A program made the translations under genes and the position numbers. This document shows, piece by piece, positions 11,400 through 24,357 of a stretch of 64,000 nucleotides of DNA (position 1 is the stretch's first letter; the number at the start of each line of letters is the position of its first letter). The stretch covers positions 13,478,501-13,542,500 of the forward strand of contig JANTQA010000012.1 of NCBI GenBank assembly GCA_027625915.1, in the 5' to 3' direction. The notes beneath the pieces are model-generated. The model had not been told where the DNA came from, ran no database searches, and was given only the letters and a program-made list of their open reading frames with translations. Source of the DNA: Anaeramoeba flamelloides. Lineage: Eukaryota; Metamonada; Anaeramoebidae.

Positions 11400-13915
11400 A
11401 TGAACAATTCATTTTTTTTTTATAATCAACCAGACTACAATTCTTTATTAATAAGAGAAATCAAAAAACTTAACAGAAAAGTTGAAATTCATAAAAGAAA
11501 TCCAGAAAAAACTATAAATTTCCAAAAATACATATTGGTAAAAAAAAATTTATGGGTACCTTTTATTGAAATTTCTTGTGCAAAATAACTCAATTTCTTT
11601 AGGAAACAGAAAATTTTTGAGAATAAAATTTTTTAATAGTAATTGTATTGATTTTAAAAGAAATTGCAATTTCTCCATTTTCTTAAAGTTAATTTTCGGT
11701 TTTAAAACATTTTTTAGTTTTCAAACATTTTTTTTTTTTTTTAAATTTGCTTTCTTAAAAAAAAACAAAAAAAAAAAATAAAAAAAAAGACATAAACAAA
11801 AAACAAAAAGAGAGAAAAAAAAGAAATTAAAAATTCGAAAAAATGATCATATCTAAAAATTGAAAATTTATTTTGAGAAGAATAATAAATTAAAGTCAAA
11901 AAATATGTTCGATTTCTTCAATAAAAATGTATCCCTTGACCATAAAAAGATTTTAATAAACGGTCTTATATGAATCTAAAAGGAATAATATTTATTTATT
12001 ATTTGTTCTTCTTTTTTCAATAAACCTAAAAAAAAAAAAAAAAAAAAACACTTTAAAAAAACAATTATTAAAATAGGAACATAAAACACCACTTGATAAA
12101 TCAATTAAAAAAAATAAAAGGAAGATTAAAAGATTAATTAAAAAATATTCGATAACTTCAATTCAAACCCTTAGAAAATTAAGAATATTACTAAAAAAGC
12201 AATTAAAAGAAAATAAAATAGAATTGACTAAAGTTCAAAAAAAAGTTGATAGCCACAATAAAGAAACCACAGCATATCTTCTTCAACTACAAAAATATAA
12301 GAATGAAATAAAACAACAACATAAACAACTCCAATTGAAGGATGTAAAGATACAAGTACTCAGCAAACGAATTGAACAAAAAATGGGGGAAAATGAATTT
12401 ATTAATATAGAAATTCAAGAATACCAAAAAGAAAAAAACAAGTTAAGTGATTCTTTAAATATAAAAATAGGAAAATACAAAGAAGTTATTGGAAAGAATA
12501 AAGCCCTGGTAAAAAGGGTAAAACTATTAACACATAAAAATAAAGTATTAAAAAATGATAATAAAGATGATTTAAAAGAAATTCAGAAATTAAAATCAAA
12601 TTTAGACAAGAGAAATAACGAAATCAATTCCTATATTCAAAAATTAGACGATAAAGATAAATACATTACAGAAATCGAAGAAAAAACTAATATATTATCA
12701 TTAACCAAAAACCGATTAATAAAAAGAGTTACACAAAAAGAAAAAAATAATATCGAATTAAAAAAAAAATTACAACAAGAGCAAGAAGAAAATTTTAACC
12801 ATTGTGAAGATATCGACAATTTAAGTCAAAAAATTATTAAATTGCAAGATATTGAAAATAAAAATAACCTATTAGAAAATCAATTAAAGGAAACTGCAGA
12901 AAAATTAATTGAAAAAAATGAAGATCTACTTTTCAAAGAAAAAGAAATAGAAAACAAAGATCAAATTACCAATGTTCTAAAAAAACAACTAAACAAATTG
13001 CAAACCAAAAATGAAAAATTAAATACAATATTATTAAAAGAAAAGAAAAATAATGAAATAATTAATCAAATGAAAATTGATAAAAAGAAAAATGATAAAT
13101 TAGTTTTAGATTTAACTGATCAAAACAATAAGATGAAAAATACAAATAATCAATACCGAGAAGAATTAAACAACTTAAAATCAAATTTGTATAAAATTAA
13201 CCTTAAAAATACAGAAAGAGAAAAGAAACTTGTAAATGGTATCCAAGAAAAAAGGAAATCAATTACTCAGTTAAACCATAGAAAGTTTATAAATACCAAT
13301 AGGAAAAATAAAAATAATTATAATAACACATATAATATAAATAAATATGATGATGATGATGATTCCAAAGAAGAATTAAATGATAATATGAATTTTAAAA
13401 AAGAAACTAATAAAGAAATAAAAACAGAAAGGGATAAAATAGAAAAAATAGATATATTATATAAAAAATTAAAAGAAAAATTTCATAACCAAAAAATATT
13501 AATTAAAGAATATAAAAAAAGGGAAATCCAAAATTTAGAATCTTCAAAGAATTTAGGACAAAAATTGATAAATATTATTCAACGTACCCAAACTATTGAC
13601 ACAAACTCTCTACCAATCAAAACAAAACTTGAAAAAAACAAAAAGCAAGTTGTTGAACAACAGTTACGAATAATCAAACTTGAAAAAAAAAAAAATAAAT
13701 ATAAAAAAAAATCATATAAATTTAAAAAAAACATTGAAAAATTGGACCACACTAATCTACAGCTTATCATAAAAATAAATATATTACTAAAGCAATTAGC
13801 TATTAATAACCCAACTTATAAAAATATCATATTTCAGCAGCAAGACATAAATTCAATTCTTAATTTGCGTTTTCTAAATAAGGATCAAAAATCTAAACTA
13901 ACTGATATTCACTAG
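11400..13915 (+). CDS. Long coiled-coil protein, two exons, function unknown
   Basis: The big frame (12077-13915) has no ATG near its 5' end and opens right after an AAAATAG acceptor. Upstream, an ATG at 11400 starts a 46-codon frame ending at a TTG|GTAAAA donor (11537|11538). Joining 11400-11537 to 12077-13915 removes a 539-nt GT-AG intron, keeps phase 0 on both sides, and gives 658 residues. The product is almost all charged (Lys, Glu, Asn) with regular Leu/Ile spacing typical of coiled coils, for example at residues 60-370 and 450-600. A low-complexity Asn/Asp break (NNYNNTYNINKYDDDDDSKE) separates the two coiled-coil blocks. No motor head, membrane segment or catalytic motif is seen. A structural or tethering protein is plausible; the family is not recognised. 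The intron join is an inference. Confidence 0.7.
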
Positions 13916-16313
13916 AATAGAAACCGAAAGGAGGAGAATCATAATAAAATTTATTAAAGTTAATAACAATTAAGGGTGATGTAAAATCTTTTTGGTTTTG
14001 TTTTTTTTTTTTTTTTTTTTTGTAAAATAAAATTAAATAAAACTTTTTTTTGTAAACAAATTCTAAAAACAAGACTATATAATCTATTTAAAAAGGTATA
14101 TCGAAAATATTTTAAAAGAAAACGTACAATGATAATTGTACAATTTTAAAAGATTATTTTTTCACTTTTCTATAATAGTTATTATTATATTTTTTTATAC
14201 AATATTGATATACTAATTGTTTGTTTTTTTTTTTTACTTTTTGTATTTGACAATAAAATAATCAACATTTATTAAATTTTAATTATTGTTTGATATTAGA
14301 GTGTTTAAATTACCCAATGACTTATATTAATATGATGTTGTTAAGGATGATGAAAAATAATTTTTATATTCATATTTTTCTAAAAAATAACAATTCCTTG
14401 TAAATCGTCAATGTGTACTTTTATTTTGAAAAAGAATTGTTTTTTAATTCATTTCAAAAAGTAATATTTATATTTGAGATTATTATTTTTTTTTCAACCC
14501 TTTTAATTATTATAATATATTCAGTTTATTTTTTTATTTGCTTATTATTTTTTCAATCAGAAACCAAACCTTATTTCAAAATTTGTGACTCACTGGAAAT
14601 AAAAAATTGAAATATATATATATATATATATATATAGATATATCTTATTTTTTCTTTAAGAACAACTAATAATTACATATGATTGATAAATTATTCACTA
14701 AATCATTCTAAAAATAAAAAACCTGATAATATTATCAAATTAAAAAAAAATAAAAGTAAAAAAGTAAAAAAAAAGTGAGTTACAATTTTTGAAATGAACA
14801 TTTAGGATTTTTAAATTACTAAACTTTCACTGAAAAAAAATGTTAACAAGAAGATTTTTTGTGAATAATTATATTAATTTAAAAAAATTTCAGAAGCTAT
14901 CAAATTTTTTTAATTATTATTTCTATTTTCGAAGATTTATTTTGTTTTTTCCACATGATCTTTGAATTTCATAAATAAAAATGATCAAAAAAAAATAAAA
15001 AAAAAAAAAATAATAAAATAATTTGAAAAAACAAAAATTTGAAAAAGTAAAACAAAAATGTGAAGAAATTAGAAAAAAAAAAATTGATAAAAATCTGGGA
15101 AATGTTCTCTAAACCCTTTCTATTATTATGATAAAGAAAAAATCAGTAATTATATTTCAAAAATTTTGATTCATGTTTTTTTGGTTTTTTAATTTTATTT
15201 TTTTTTAATTTTTAAAAATCTGAGATAATTCTAAAGTACAAAATAATTAGATATCGATTATGAATCAGATTTAACTATCAATTATTATTGAATATAAATC
15301 GATATTTTCTTTTTTCAATTTATTTTATCAGAAGAATCATAATTTTTGATTTGGGGTTTAGAATTGATTAAAGATTATTAAAAAATTTAGATATTGAAAT
15401 AATTTTATTTGAATTTAAATGAATCAAACTATTTTACAAAAAATCTTTTTTATTTTTTACAAAATATCTTTGATAAAAAAAACCAATTTGTATTGGTTGC
15501 TTATTCTTTTACATAATGGTGTGCTAGAGAAAGTTTTTAATAGAAAGTCAGAAAACCATTGATTAAAAATAATCATCTATTTTACAAATATTTTTGATAG
15601 AATACTTTTTACACTTTAGTAAATTGACTTAATTTATAAAAATATTCAAGTTTGAGTTAATCCAAAGCTACCTTGAAATTTTATCAATATCAAATTTTGA
15701 TGTTGATATAAATTTTTAAAAAGTTCAATATGAGAATAATAAAGCTCATATCCAAAAAAAAAATTCCTAAATGAGTCTATATTGAAGAATTTTTTCTGAT
15801 TTTCAATAAATAAATTTTCAGAACCCAAAATGACTCTAAACATCAAAAATTCATTAAGAAACTATGTATAAATTCCTCTAAAAAATGAATTTATTTTTCG
15901 ACCACATTAGAAAAATATATTTATATCATCTCATTTCTCAAAAAATATTTCCAATAAAAGTTTTCTTATCCTTATATTCTTAGATTTAAAAATCTATATC
16001 AACATCAAAATTTGATATTGAAAAAATTTCAGGGTAGCCTTGGAACAGCTGTAATTTAAAAAAAGAAAGAAATCAAAAACTTATAATGTAATTATATTGT
16101 TAGTCTTCAAATTCAGAAAAATTGGAAATTCTAACAATCTTGTGGATCTCCAGAGACAAAGATATAATTCAACAATGTTCTGAAAATTTGGTTCCAAGAA
16201 TGATAGCTTTATTTTCGATTGTCCTTAATAATAAATTTTATAATTAAATCTTCATTTTTTTCTCTTTCTTATTTGAATTTTCTAATAAACATTAAGTACT
16301 CTAATCAATCTTT
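13916..16313. other. Intergenic, AT-rich, one foldback element and an AT microsatellite
   Basis: No gene seen. An (AT)n microsatellite lies at about 14611-14638. Long A- and T-runs dominate. A foldback element of family F occupies about 15656-16056 and abuts the upstream region of the DPP3 gene. Confidence 0.6.
15656..16056. mobile_element. Foldback element, family F, copy 1
   Basis: Left arm at 15668-15722 reads CCAAAGCTACCTTGAAATTT, then ATCAATATCAAATTTTGATG, then TTGATATAAATTTTTA. The right arm (15983-16040) is its reverse complement with few mismatches. The right terminus reads, on the minus strand, ATTACAGCTGTTCCAAGGCT; this end motif is shared with 28692-29152 and 59929-60475. Noncoding. 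Confidence 0.75.
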
Positions 16314-19300
16314 ATGAGCAATCTCCAAAAAAAAGCGGAAGTAGGTGTTACGCCAATTTCACTTCTTGATTGTCGTGGTTCATTTAGTGAATTAACAAAC
16401 AAAGAAAAGCATTATGCACATCATTTATCTCAGGCGTGTTGGGCGATCATTATGGTTACACTTGAACAAACAAGCACCGAGTCCCCAGAAATTTTTGAAC
16501 TAATCTTGAGGCTTTTTGGATCTGTTGAAGACATCCAAACACTCTAAAAACAAAGCGGAATTTCAAAAGAGGAATGGGACCTATTACTATACTATTTCTC
16601 GGTTTTTCTTCATAATTCAGGTAATTACCGCGGATTTGGTGATGCCAAAATCGTTCCAAAGGTCGGGCCAGAGGTCCTTGAAAAGCTAATTGCAGTCTCA
16701 CCCAAAAAGGAGGTACTGACACCTATCTTTGAAAGAACCCAAAAGCCAATGTTCAGCATCAATGAAAAGGATCAGTCGCTTGGTTTCCCTTATCAAAACG
16801 TCTCCTCGTATTATTCCCCTGACATTACCAAGGAAGACATTGACGTGTCTGAGAAATTCATGAAAGAACAAAATATGTTGCCTTTAACCTCTCGTTTATG
16901 GAAAGTCGACCAAAAGCATTTAGAATACAGGTTTGCATCGATCGAAAAAAAAGATAAGTTTACACACCAATACAAAGGTTACACCCTCGATTTTGTTTAT
17001 GGTGAATTTTCAGAACATTCACAAAGGGTAAACAAACATCTTAAAAATGCGATCCCTTATGCTTCAAACGAAACACAACAAAAAATGTTAGAGGCCTACA
17101 TTGAGCACTTCAAGACAGGCGATATTGACACTTTTCATAAGTCACAGAGGCTTTGGGTAAAAGACAAAAACCCAAATGTAGAATTTAATTTAGGGTTTGT
17201 TTTTCTTTTTTTTCTTTTCAATATTTTTATTTTTTGTTTTGTTCATTTTCTTTTTTATGAAGAAAACAAGTAAATCTATTTTTTTTTTTCTCGATCTTTC
17301 TACTCACCAAAAATCTTTGATCAAAACTGAGTTTGGATCTAATGTTTTAAATATGCTGTTGAATTGAAATTCAACATCTTTGAAATACTACTTTTTGAAA
17401 AGAGATTTTTCGCATTCCTAACCAATAATTGATACCACTTTTCTCTCAATTTCAAGATCTCTCAAGTTTTTCAATTGAGTTGTTGCTTAAATCATTCCAG
17501 TTAAAAGTTTTATCACAAAAAACATGTGAAAAAAATATACAGGTCTCCCGCCTTCACAAGAGTAAATATGAATGTTGTAAAAAATAGAGTTTTTACAATT
17601 TCCTAGATAAATAAAGAGTTACATGCAATTACCCAAATTTTGGCTATAGTATATATAATACCTCATTACCTTAATAGACTAATAATAATTTTAATTAAAA
17701 AATCATTTGGTAAAAACCAATCTTTCAAATTTTTTTAACAAAATCATTTTTCAAACAGAGTATTGGCGTTTGCCAAACGATTTCATATTTAAAATCCATT
17801 CAATCCCAAAAATCAAAACTGAGATTTCTTTTACTATGAATAAAATTTGGATAATTACTTGGAACTCTTTATTTATCTCGAAAATTGTAAAAACTCTATT
17901 TTTTACAACATTCCATATTTACTCTTGTGTTATGATGTAAAAATTTACACGAAAAAAGTAGATTTTACTGAAAAGTAATCTTTTTGGGTGAATTCAACTT
18001 TGAGAAACCAAATTCTTAATCGTATCGATTTAAAGACTTTTTCAAAAATCGTTTAATATTATGTGACTAGTCTCTATTATTTTTTTTTTTTTTGACCAAT
18101 TTCTAAATAAGGATTTCTTATCAAGAAATATGATTAATATTCAAAATAAACAATGTTTTTCAAATAAAAGTAATTGGCAAAAAATTTTCTCCATCTCTAT
18201 TAAATTTAGGTAAAAAAATTAATAGAGATTAGTCCCTTAAATTTAATTATTGGAATTTAATTGAAAATAAACTTTTGAACACAAAATTGATTAGTCCAAC
18301 GAATCTAGCCAAATATATTAAATTTCATTGAAAGTGTAAAAATAACAAATTTTTAAGAAAGATCACATTCTTGTGTTTCGAGGATTATTTAACCTTGGTA
18401 AGTTTCATTGAGATGATTGGAAAAGGTAATAAAAATAATTTTTGATAAAAATTTCTCCACTTTTAATCTGTTTCAACAGAATAAACGTAATTGATTCAAA
18501 AGAACACGATGAATAAACTCGAATAATAAAGTTTTGTCTCATCACTATACATTGTTAAAAAGAAAATCACATGGAAAGAACACAACCTCCAAGATTTTTA
18601 TATTTTCTATAAATTCAAAGTATGAAATTTTTGAAATTGCTTTCTTTACCAAGATTTTTAAATTTTCACCTTAATTATCTATTATTTTGAAACTAAACAA
18701 AACTTTAGATGAATCAAAAAATAACTACAATTATGATTTGCGCTTTTGTTACCTATTTTTTAATTTTTGGAGTATTTTTTACACTTTTTGGGGTTAATTT
18801 TGATTTTAATACCTTTTGATGGGATTTGAATCTATTAAATTAATTTTTATTTCTAAAAAATATCTTCAGAAAACCAAACGAAAATTTTAGTCGTAAAATA
18901 AAACCAAAATTAGTGCTTTTTTCAGATTTTTCATTCATAAATATTTTAAATTCGGGAGATCTGTTGAATTTTCAATTTACTGATTTTTTTTCTGATGAAA
19001 AGGAGAAAAACTTTTCATCTTATCTTTTCTTCTTTTATATTCGTAATATTTTTGATGTAGAGTTAAAATTATTCTGAAAATAAAAACAAAAGAGAATAAT
19101 TCTTTGATAACACTTTAATAGAAGTTTATGCGGTGAAAATTAGCTAACTAAAGTTAAATTGATCCACTGGAATAAAGAATCTATGTAAATTATTAAAACA
19201 AAAAATTCAAGTGACAACTTTTTCCGGTTTGATAATGAAATACTAGTAATTAATTATCTTTAGATGCCCAAAATGAATGAGTGTATATATTTTGAAAAAA

Positions 19301-21277
19301 AATTTCTTTTTTCCATTAAATTTCTCACTATTTCTTTAAAGAAAATATTTTATTTAATTATAAAAAATAATGCATAAGATGAAAAAAAAATGAGTCGCCT
19401 ATCTTAATTGTAAAACGGCAGTAAACGTTCAAATTTTCAAATAGTATTCTACATATATTTTTACTTCATTTTAAAAACAATACAAAATACAAAAAATATA
19501 TTGATTATTAGAATTAAAATTTAATTCAAAACATCAAATTAAAATCAAAATTTAATCCTGTTAAATTTTCAAAATTTGAGATTTAATTACAAAACATTTC
19601 GTAAAATTAGCCTTTTTATAGAATTTTCATTGATATCGTTTACTCATTCATGTGAAATTGTATTTAAGATTTTAAAAATAGATATTGATTCAGTTTGAAG
19701 AATTTTAGTTTCATGTATCTTGGTTGATCAGTGAAAAATATATAAAAAAATAATATTCTGAAACTTTACCTTTTCAGCTACCATTTTACAATTAAAAAAG
19801 ATGAATTATTTTCAGAAATAGGCAAATATATTTTCATTATCTTATAAAGAATTCTAGATCAACTAATTTTTCAACAATTAAATCATAAAATTTATTTCTT
19901 TAGAATAATTTATTGTTTATTTTATTTTAATTATTATTATTATTATTATTATTATTGATAACTTATAGATTTATTGAAACATACCGAGATTATGTAGGTG
20001 TGCGTGCGGATGCAGAAGGGTGGGTTGCAATAAATATTAAAAGTCAAAGTAAAATGTTTGGTAAATTAGTTTCAAGTGCAGAAGAAATTCTACTAAATTA
20101 CCTTGGGGATCTAAATTTAATAAACCTTTTGTAATTCCAGATTTTATTTCTATTGATGTGCTAGGATTTGGGGGAAGTGGGGTAATTACTTTCTCTTTTT
20201 TTTTTTTTTATAATTAAAATTTTATCATATTTTATGATAAAACCTTCAAGATCAACATCAATATATTAATGTATAATATATAATCTATCCAACTTATAAC
20301 ATTTATTGATGTATTTTTTTTTTTATTTAAAATTTGAAAAGGTACCTTTAGGAATTAACATTCCAAATATCCCATTTAATGATGAAGGGTTTAAAAATTT
20401 AAATTTACAAAACAGTTTATTAGCACGATTTCCAAAAGAGGACATACCATACTTAGTAGAAGAAGACACGAAAGTTATTAAAAAGCATTTTATCAAAGCG
20501 TATCAAATTCAAGTTGGATATCATGAACTTTTAGGACATGGAAGTGGGATTCTCTTAAAAGAAGAAGATGAAAAAAAAAACTTTGATGAAAATTTGATCA
20601 ACCCACTAACAAACAAAAAAGTTGAATCGTGGTATAAAAAGGGAGAAAGTTATGATAATGTTTTTGGATCGTTTGCATCAAGTATGGAAGAGTGTAGAGC
20701 TGAAGCTGTTGGGCTCTATCTCTCCGCACTTGAAGATGGTAAATATAATAAAATCTTTGGTGTTGAAGATGAGGACATGGAAGACACCATTTATAGTAAT
20801 TGGTTGATCTTACTGAGAGGATCGGTTCTTGGAATGATGTATTATTTCCCAAAAGACAAAATGTGGAAACAAGCCCATTGCCGTGCAAGATTTGTAATCT
20901 TACATGAATTAATGAAAGTGGGAGTAGTTGAAGTCATAATGAACACTGAAGAAAATGATTTCATTGTCAAATTAAATAGAGATCTAATCAAAACCAAAGG
21001 CTATCAATGCATGTCAGAAATCTTATTAAAAATGGGAATTTATAAAGCAACTGCTAATGTTGAATTGGCAAAAAAATGGTTTGATGAAAATTCAATTGTA
21101 AACGAAAAAATGACCAAAATCAGACAAATTGTTATTGATAAAAAAAAACCTAGAAAGGTGATGTTACAATTAAACACTTTTGAAAAAGATGACCAAATTA
21201 TTATCAAAGATTACGAAGAAAATGATGAAGGAATGATTAAAAGTTTTGTAGAAAGATTCCCAGATCTCTATAATTAA
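16314..21277 (+). CDS. DPP3: Dipeptidyl peptidase III, three exons, with a stop and a frameshift
   Basis: DPP III is a cytosolic zinc metallopeptidase (M49) that removes dipeptides from the N-terminus of short peptides. Exon 1 (16314-17194) matches the N-terminal lobe: SLLDCRGSF, YAHHLSQACW, NYRGFGDAK and RLWVKDKNP. Exon 2 (19969-20181) holds GFIETYRDYVG, then the PDF-x-SIDVLGFGGSG block. Exon 3 (20342-21277) holds GINIPN, the zinc motif HELLGHGSG, the second zinc ligand in EECRAEAVGLYLS, and the conserved end RFPDLYN. Introns 17195-19968 (2774 nt) and 20182-20341 (160 nt) are GT-AG and join in phase. Two lesions are seen: an in-frame TAA at 16545-16547 inside conserved sequence, and a one-base frame change near 20090-20105. 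The three exons total 2030 nt; one more base gives 677 codons. All catalytic residues remain, so this is either a young pseudogene or two assembly errors. Confidence 0.88.
17554..17931. mobile_element. Foldback element, family A, copy 2 (in DPP3 intron 1)
   Basis: A near-complete palindrome of about 378 bp. The left arm carries AGAGTAAATATGAATGTTGT, then AATAGAGTTTTTACAATTTC and AGATAAATAAAGAGTT; the right arm ends with the reverse complement, TTTTTTACAACATTCCATAT then TTACTCTTGTGT. Centre at about 17742. Closely similar to 8098-8475. It lies wholly inside a host intron. Confidence 0.85.
18063..18240 (+). mobile_element. Short inverted-repeat element, family C, copy 2 (in DPP3 intron 1)
   Basis: Begins GTGACTAGTCTCTATT and ends AATAGAGATTAGTCCC, an imperfect terminal inverted repeat of about 16 bp. 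The body contains TTTCTAAATAAGGATTTCTT, AAGTAATTGGCAAAAAATTT and CTCTATTAAATTTAGGTAAA, nearly identical to 39670-39844. Confidence 0.75.
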
Positions 21278-22189
21278 TTTCCTTTTTTTTTTTTTTTTAT
21301 TAATAATTATTGATGAATTAAAGATTTGTATACAGGTATGTGTATATGTATTACTATGCATTCTGCCAATTTTCAAAAAATATGTTCAACTTTAGTTTAT
21401 TTGTTACTTATTTATTTCTTTGCTTTTTATTATATATTTATTATTTTTTTAACCAAAAAATAATTATAATATTACCACATCTATTTCAGCCCAATTATTT
21501 CAAATAAAAGTTTCCAAAACACTTTTAAATATTTTTACTTATTTTTATCTAATTATAATACAAATGTGTAAAAAATTAATTCTTAATTTTTCATGTTTTT
21601 TGAAAAAATTGTGATTTTTTCATTAACAGTGAGACTTTTCAAGTATATCAGAAGTGTAAAAAAACTTGACAAGATATCCAATGTTTTAAGTAACAATCTA
21701 CTGCATTTAATAAACCTTTGAAGAAGTTTGCTTGTTTTTGGAATATCTATTTTCGATTTTCTTCTGATATTTCAACTCTAAATAATCACCCATTTTCTTT
21801 TTTAAAACCAATATAATGTGAATAAAGTCATCAAATATCTTGCCGAGTATTCTGATTAGTCAAGGGCATACCCAAAAAGTATCATAGTTGATCATGAAAT
21901 CACGATTTTCTCAAAAAAAAAAAATGAATAATTAAGAATTAATTTTTGATCAGGTTGAAGGAAATAAAGTTTTTAATATATGCAAATCTTTAAACTATAA
22001 CAGTTGAATACATATTAACCAGGATATTTTTTTTATTATTTTGAACCAAATATTCAAATCCAATTTGTTTTGATTATTGAATTTTTACTTCAAGTCTTAA
22101 TTTTTTTTATAACTCTTGATCTATTTTTTTATATTTGAATTTTTTTTTTACAATAAATAAACAAAGTTAACATTTTGAGATTCATTAAG

Positions 22190-22325
22190 GCACAAAATTC
22201 AGATTCTGGTAAAATAAATTGTAAAAAAAAAAAATCTAAATTTTGTACCTTAATTTGAGATTTTTTTGTCCCTTAAAGTTCGTTGAAAGTTTGTGCCTTA
22301 AAAGTGGAACTTACTGTAATCCTTT
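22190..22325 (+). mobile_element. Inverted-repeat element, family B, copy 1 (left end worn or missing)
   Basis: Contains AAGGCACAAAATTCAGATTC, a poly-A loop, AAATTTTGTACCTTAATTTG, then GTTCGTTGAAAGTTTGTGCC and TTAAAAGTGGAACTTACTG. The right terminus matches copies at 25312-25508 and 45365-45549; the left terminus corresponding to AGTTCC...AAGGCACAAAC is not evident here. Confidence 0.65.
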
Positions 22326-23279
22326 TTTTGATTCAATTGAGTCAAAAGATTCTTTTTTATTATAATGATTAATCTCAACTTATTTCTTGTTTACAATTGT
22401 TTTTTATAGAATCTCATCATTCTCAAAATTTAATAATTAATTTTTTTTTATAATTATTAAAAAGAATTTTAATATTTCTCAAAAAATGAATAATTCGGAT
22501 TTTCTTCTTGGGGTTTTCCCTTTAATCTTCTTTTCAATAATCATGATGTTTTACTATTTATAACTGGTAATAAAATTATTTTACTTTGAAATGGAATCAA
22601 AAGAACATTTTTTTTTCTATCATTGAGTTTTATTACCAAATAAAAACTTCTTTTTTTCATATCTTAAATTGCAAAAAAAAATAATTTTTGAGTTTTTTTC
22701 GAGATATAATTTCTAATTAGACTTTAACAAGTAGAACTTTGTTTGATAAAATTGTATTTCATAGCAATCATTTTAATATTCTGATTCCAAAATCCTAATT
22801 TTTCTGATTCTAAAATTTCAAAAAAAGGAATCATTTTGGTTAAATGTAAATCAATAAAAAATATAAATATCAAATATTTTTATAATTCGAATTGAAGAAA
22901 GAAATAAAATAATAGTCATTGATGATACCCTTCATATTCATATTAAGTAAATTTAATCAATCTAATTATTTGTTTAAAAATTAAAAAGCAAAATTTTTTC
23001 AGGAGATATAGAAAAACAAACAATGTTTATTTTAATATGTATTTGAATATCAAATAAAATTCAAAGAGAAATAAATATTATTTTTATGGAACTGTCCAGC
23101 CTATGAAAATAATCGTAAAATCTGAATTAAAAAAAATTAATATTTCTAATATATTAAAAAATAATATTATTACTATTTTTGTTATTATTAGAAAAAGGGA
23201 TTCATTCTATTTATTAGACTTTGTGGATAATAAATTAATATTTTAATCTTTTATAAAAAATTCCTAAATCACAATTTAG

Positions 23280-23400
23280 AAATTGTGTGAAGTGCCTAGG
23301 TTTTTTTACTTTTTGAAATAAACCGAAAAATTTTTTAATTTTCTGTTTATTTCAAAAATTAAAAAAAACCTAACGGCAAATAAGAGGGTTAAAAACTCCC
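23280..23400 (+). repeat. Small palindrome, family L, copy 1
   Basis: CCTAGGTTTTTTTA, then TTTTTGAAATAAACCGAAAA, then the inverted TTTCTGTTTATTTCAAAAAT, then AAAAAAAACCTAACGGCAAA. A shorter relative with the same ends is at 45720-45795. Noncoding hairpin-forming repeat. Confidence 0.6.
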
Positions 23401-24357
23401 CCGTTAAATAATAATTAATTAATAAATATTATTTTTTGACAATATTTTTCACATAGTTACAACAGCTTTATAATAACACGTTTTTACTTAATACTGGGGT
23501 ACTTAAACATCTTCTAATAACAATTCTTGAAACAAACTACAAGAAAAAAGAAAGATGGGGAGGAAAAAAATGAAAAAAATACTTAAAAATTCAAGTGGTT
23601 ATTTTCATGAGAATATAAAAAATTTCAAATTTTTAGTATACTAAGAAAAAAATACCAACAGGTGAACTATCACAGAATCTAATAACATTGTATCTTATAT
23701 ATAAAAAATTATTTTTTTACAAAATCATTTTTTTTTAAAACTTTTTATTTTTTTTTATTTAAAAAAAGGTCAATTTGAAAAAAAATGCCCAATTTACTTT
23801 ATTCTTATTGTTGAAAATTTTCAAAAAAAGAGGTACAGAAATCAAAATAAAAATAAAAATCACCTTCAACTCTATAAAAACTTTTTCAATTCAAATAGTA
23901 ATTCAAATAAATTCAATTTATTCAATTCACAGAAGGTATATACATAATAGAATACATTTTTTTTTTCAATTTTCAATGATTTTTTATCATATTTAAATCA
24001 ACTTTTCCTGAAAAATCTATGGTTTAAATAATTTAATTCTATTTATTTCTTTTAGTTTTGTTTATTTTCGAAATATTTCTACTTTTTTTAAAATAAAAAA
24101 ATGAAAATCCATTTTTAAATAATAAAATAGTCCCTATCTTTTAGATTTATTCTGACTTTTTTTCAATTTTTTTGACTTTAATACAAAAATTCATGATTTA
24201 AGGTACATAATATGATTATTTTTAGGGAAATATAACTCGTTCAAAATAGAAAGTTTTCGCGAAAATGATTAGTACTAATATAGTCAAATAATTCAACATT
24301 AAAAACTTAGTTATCCCACACCTAAACATTAACAATCCATTTTATATTTATGTCAAT

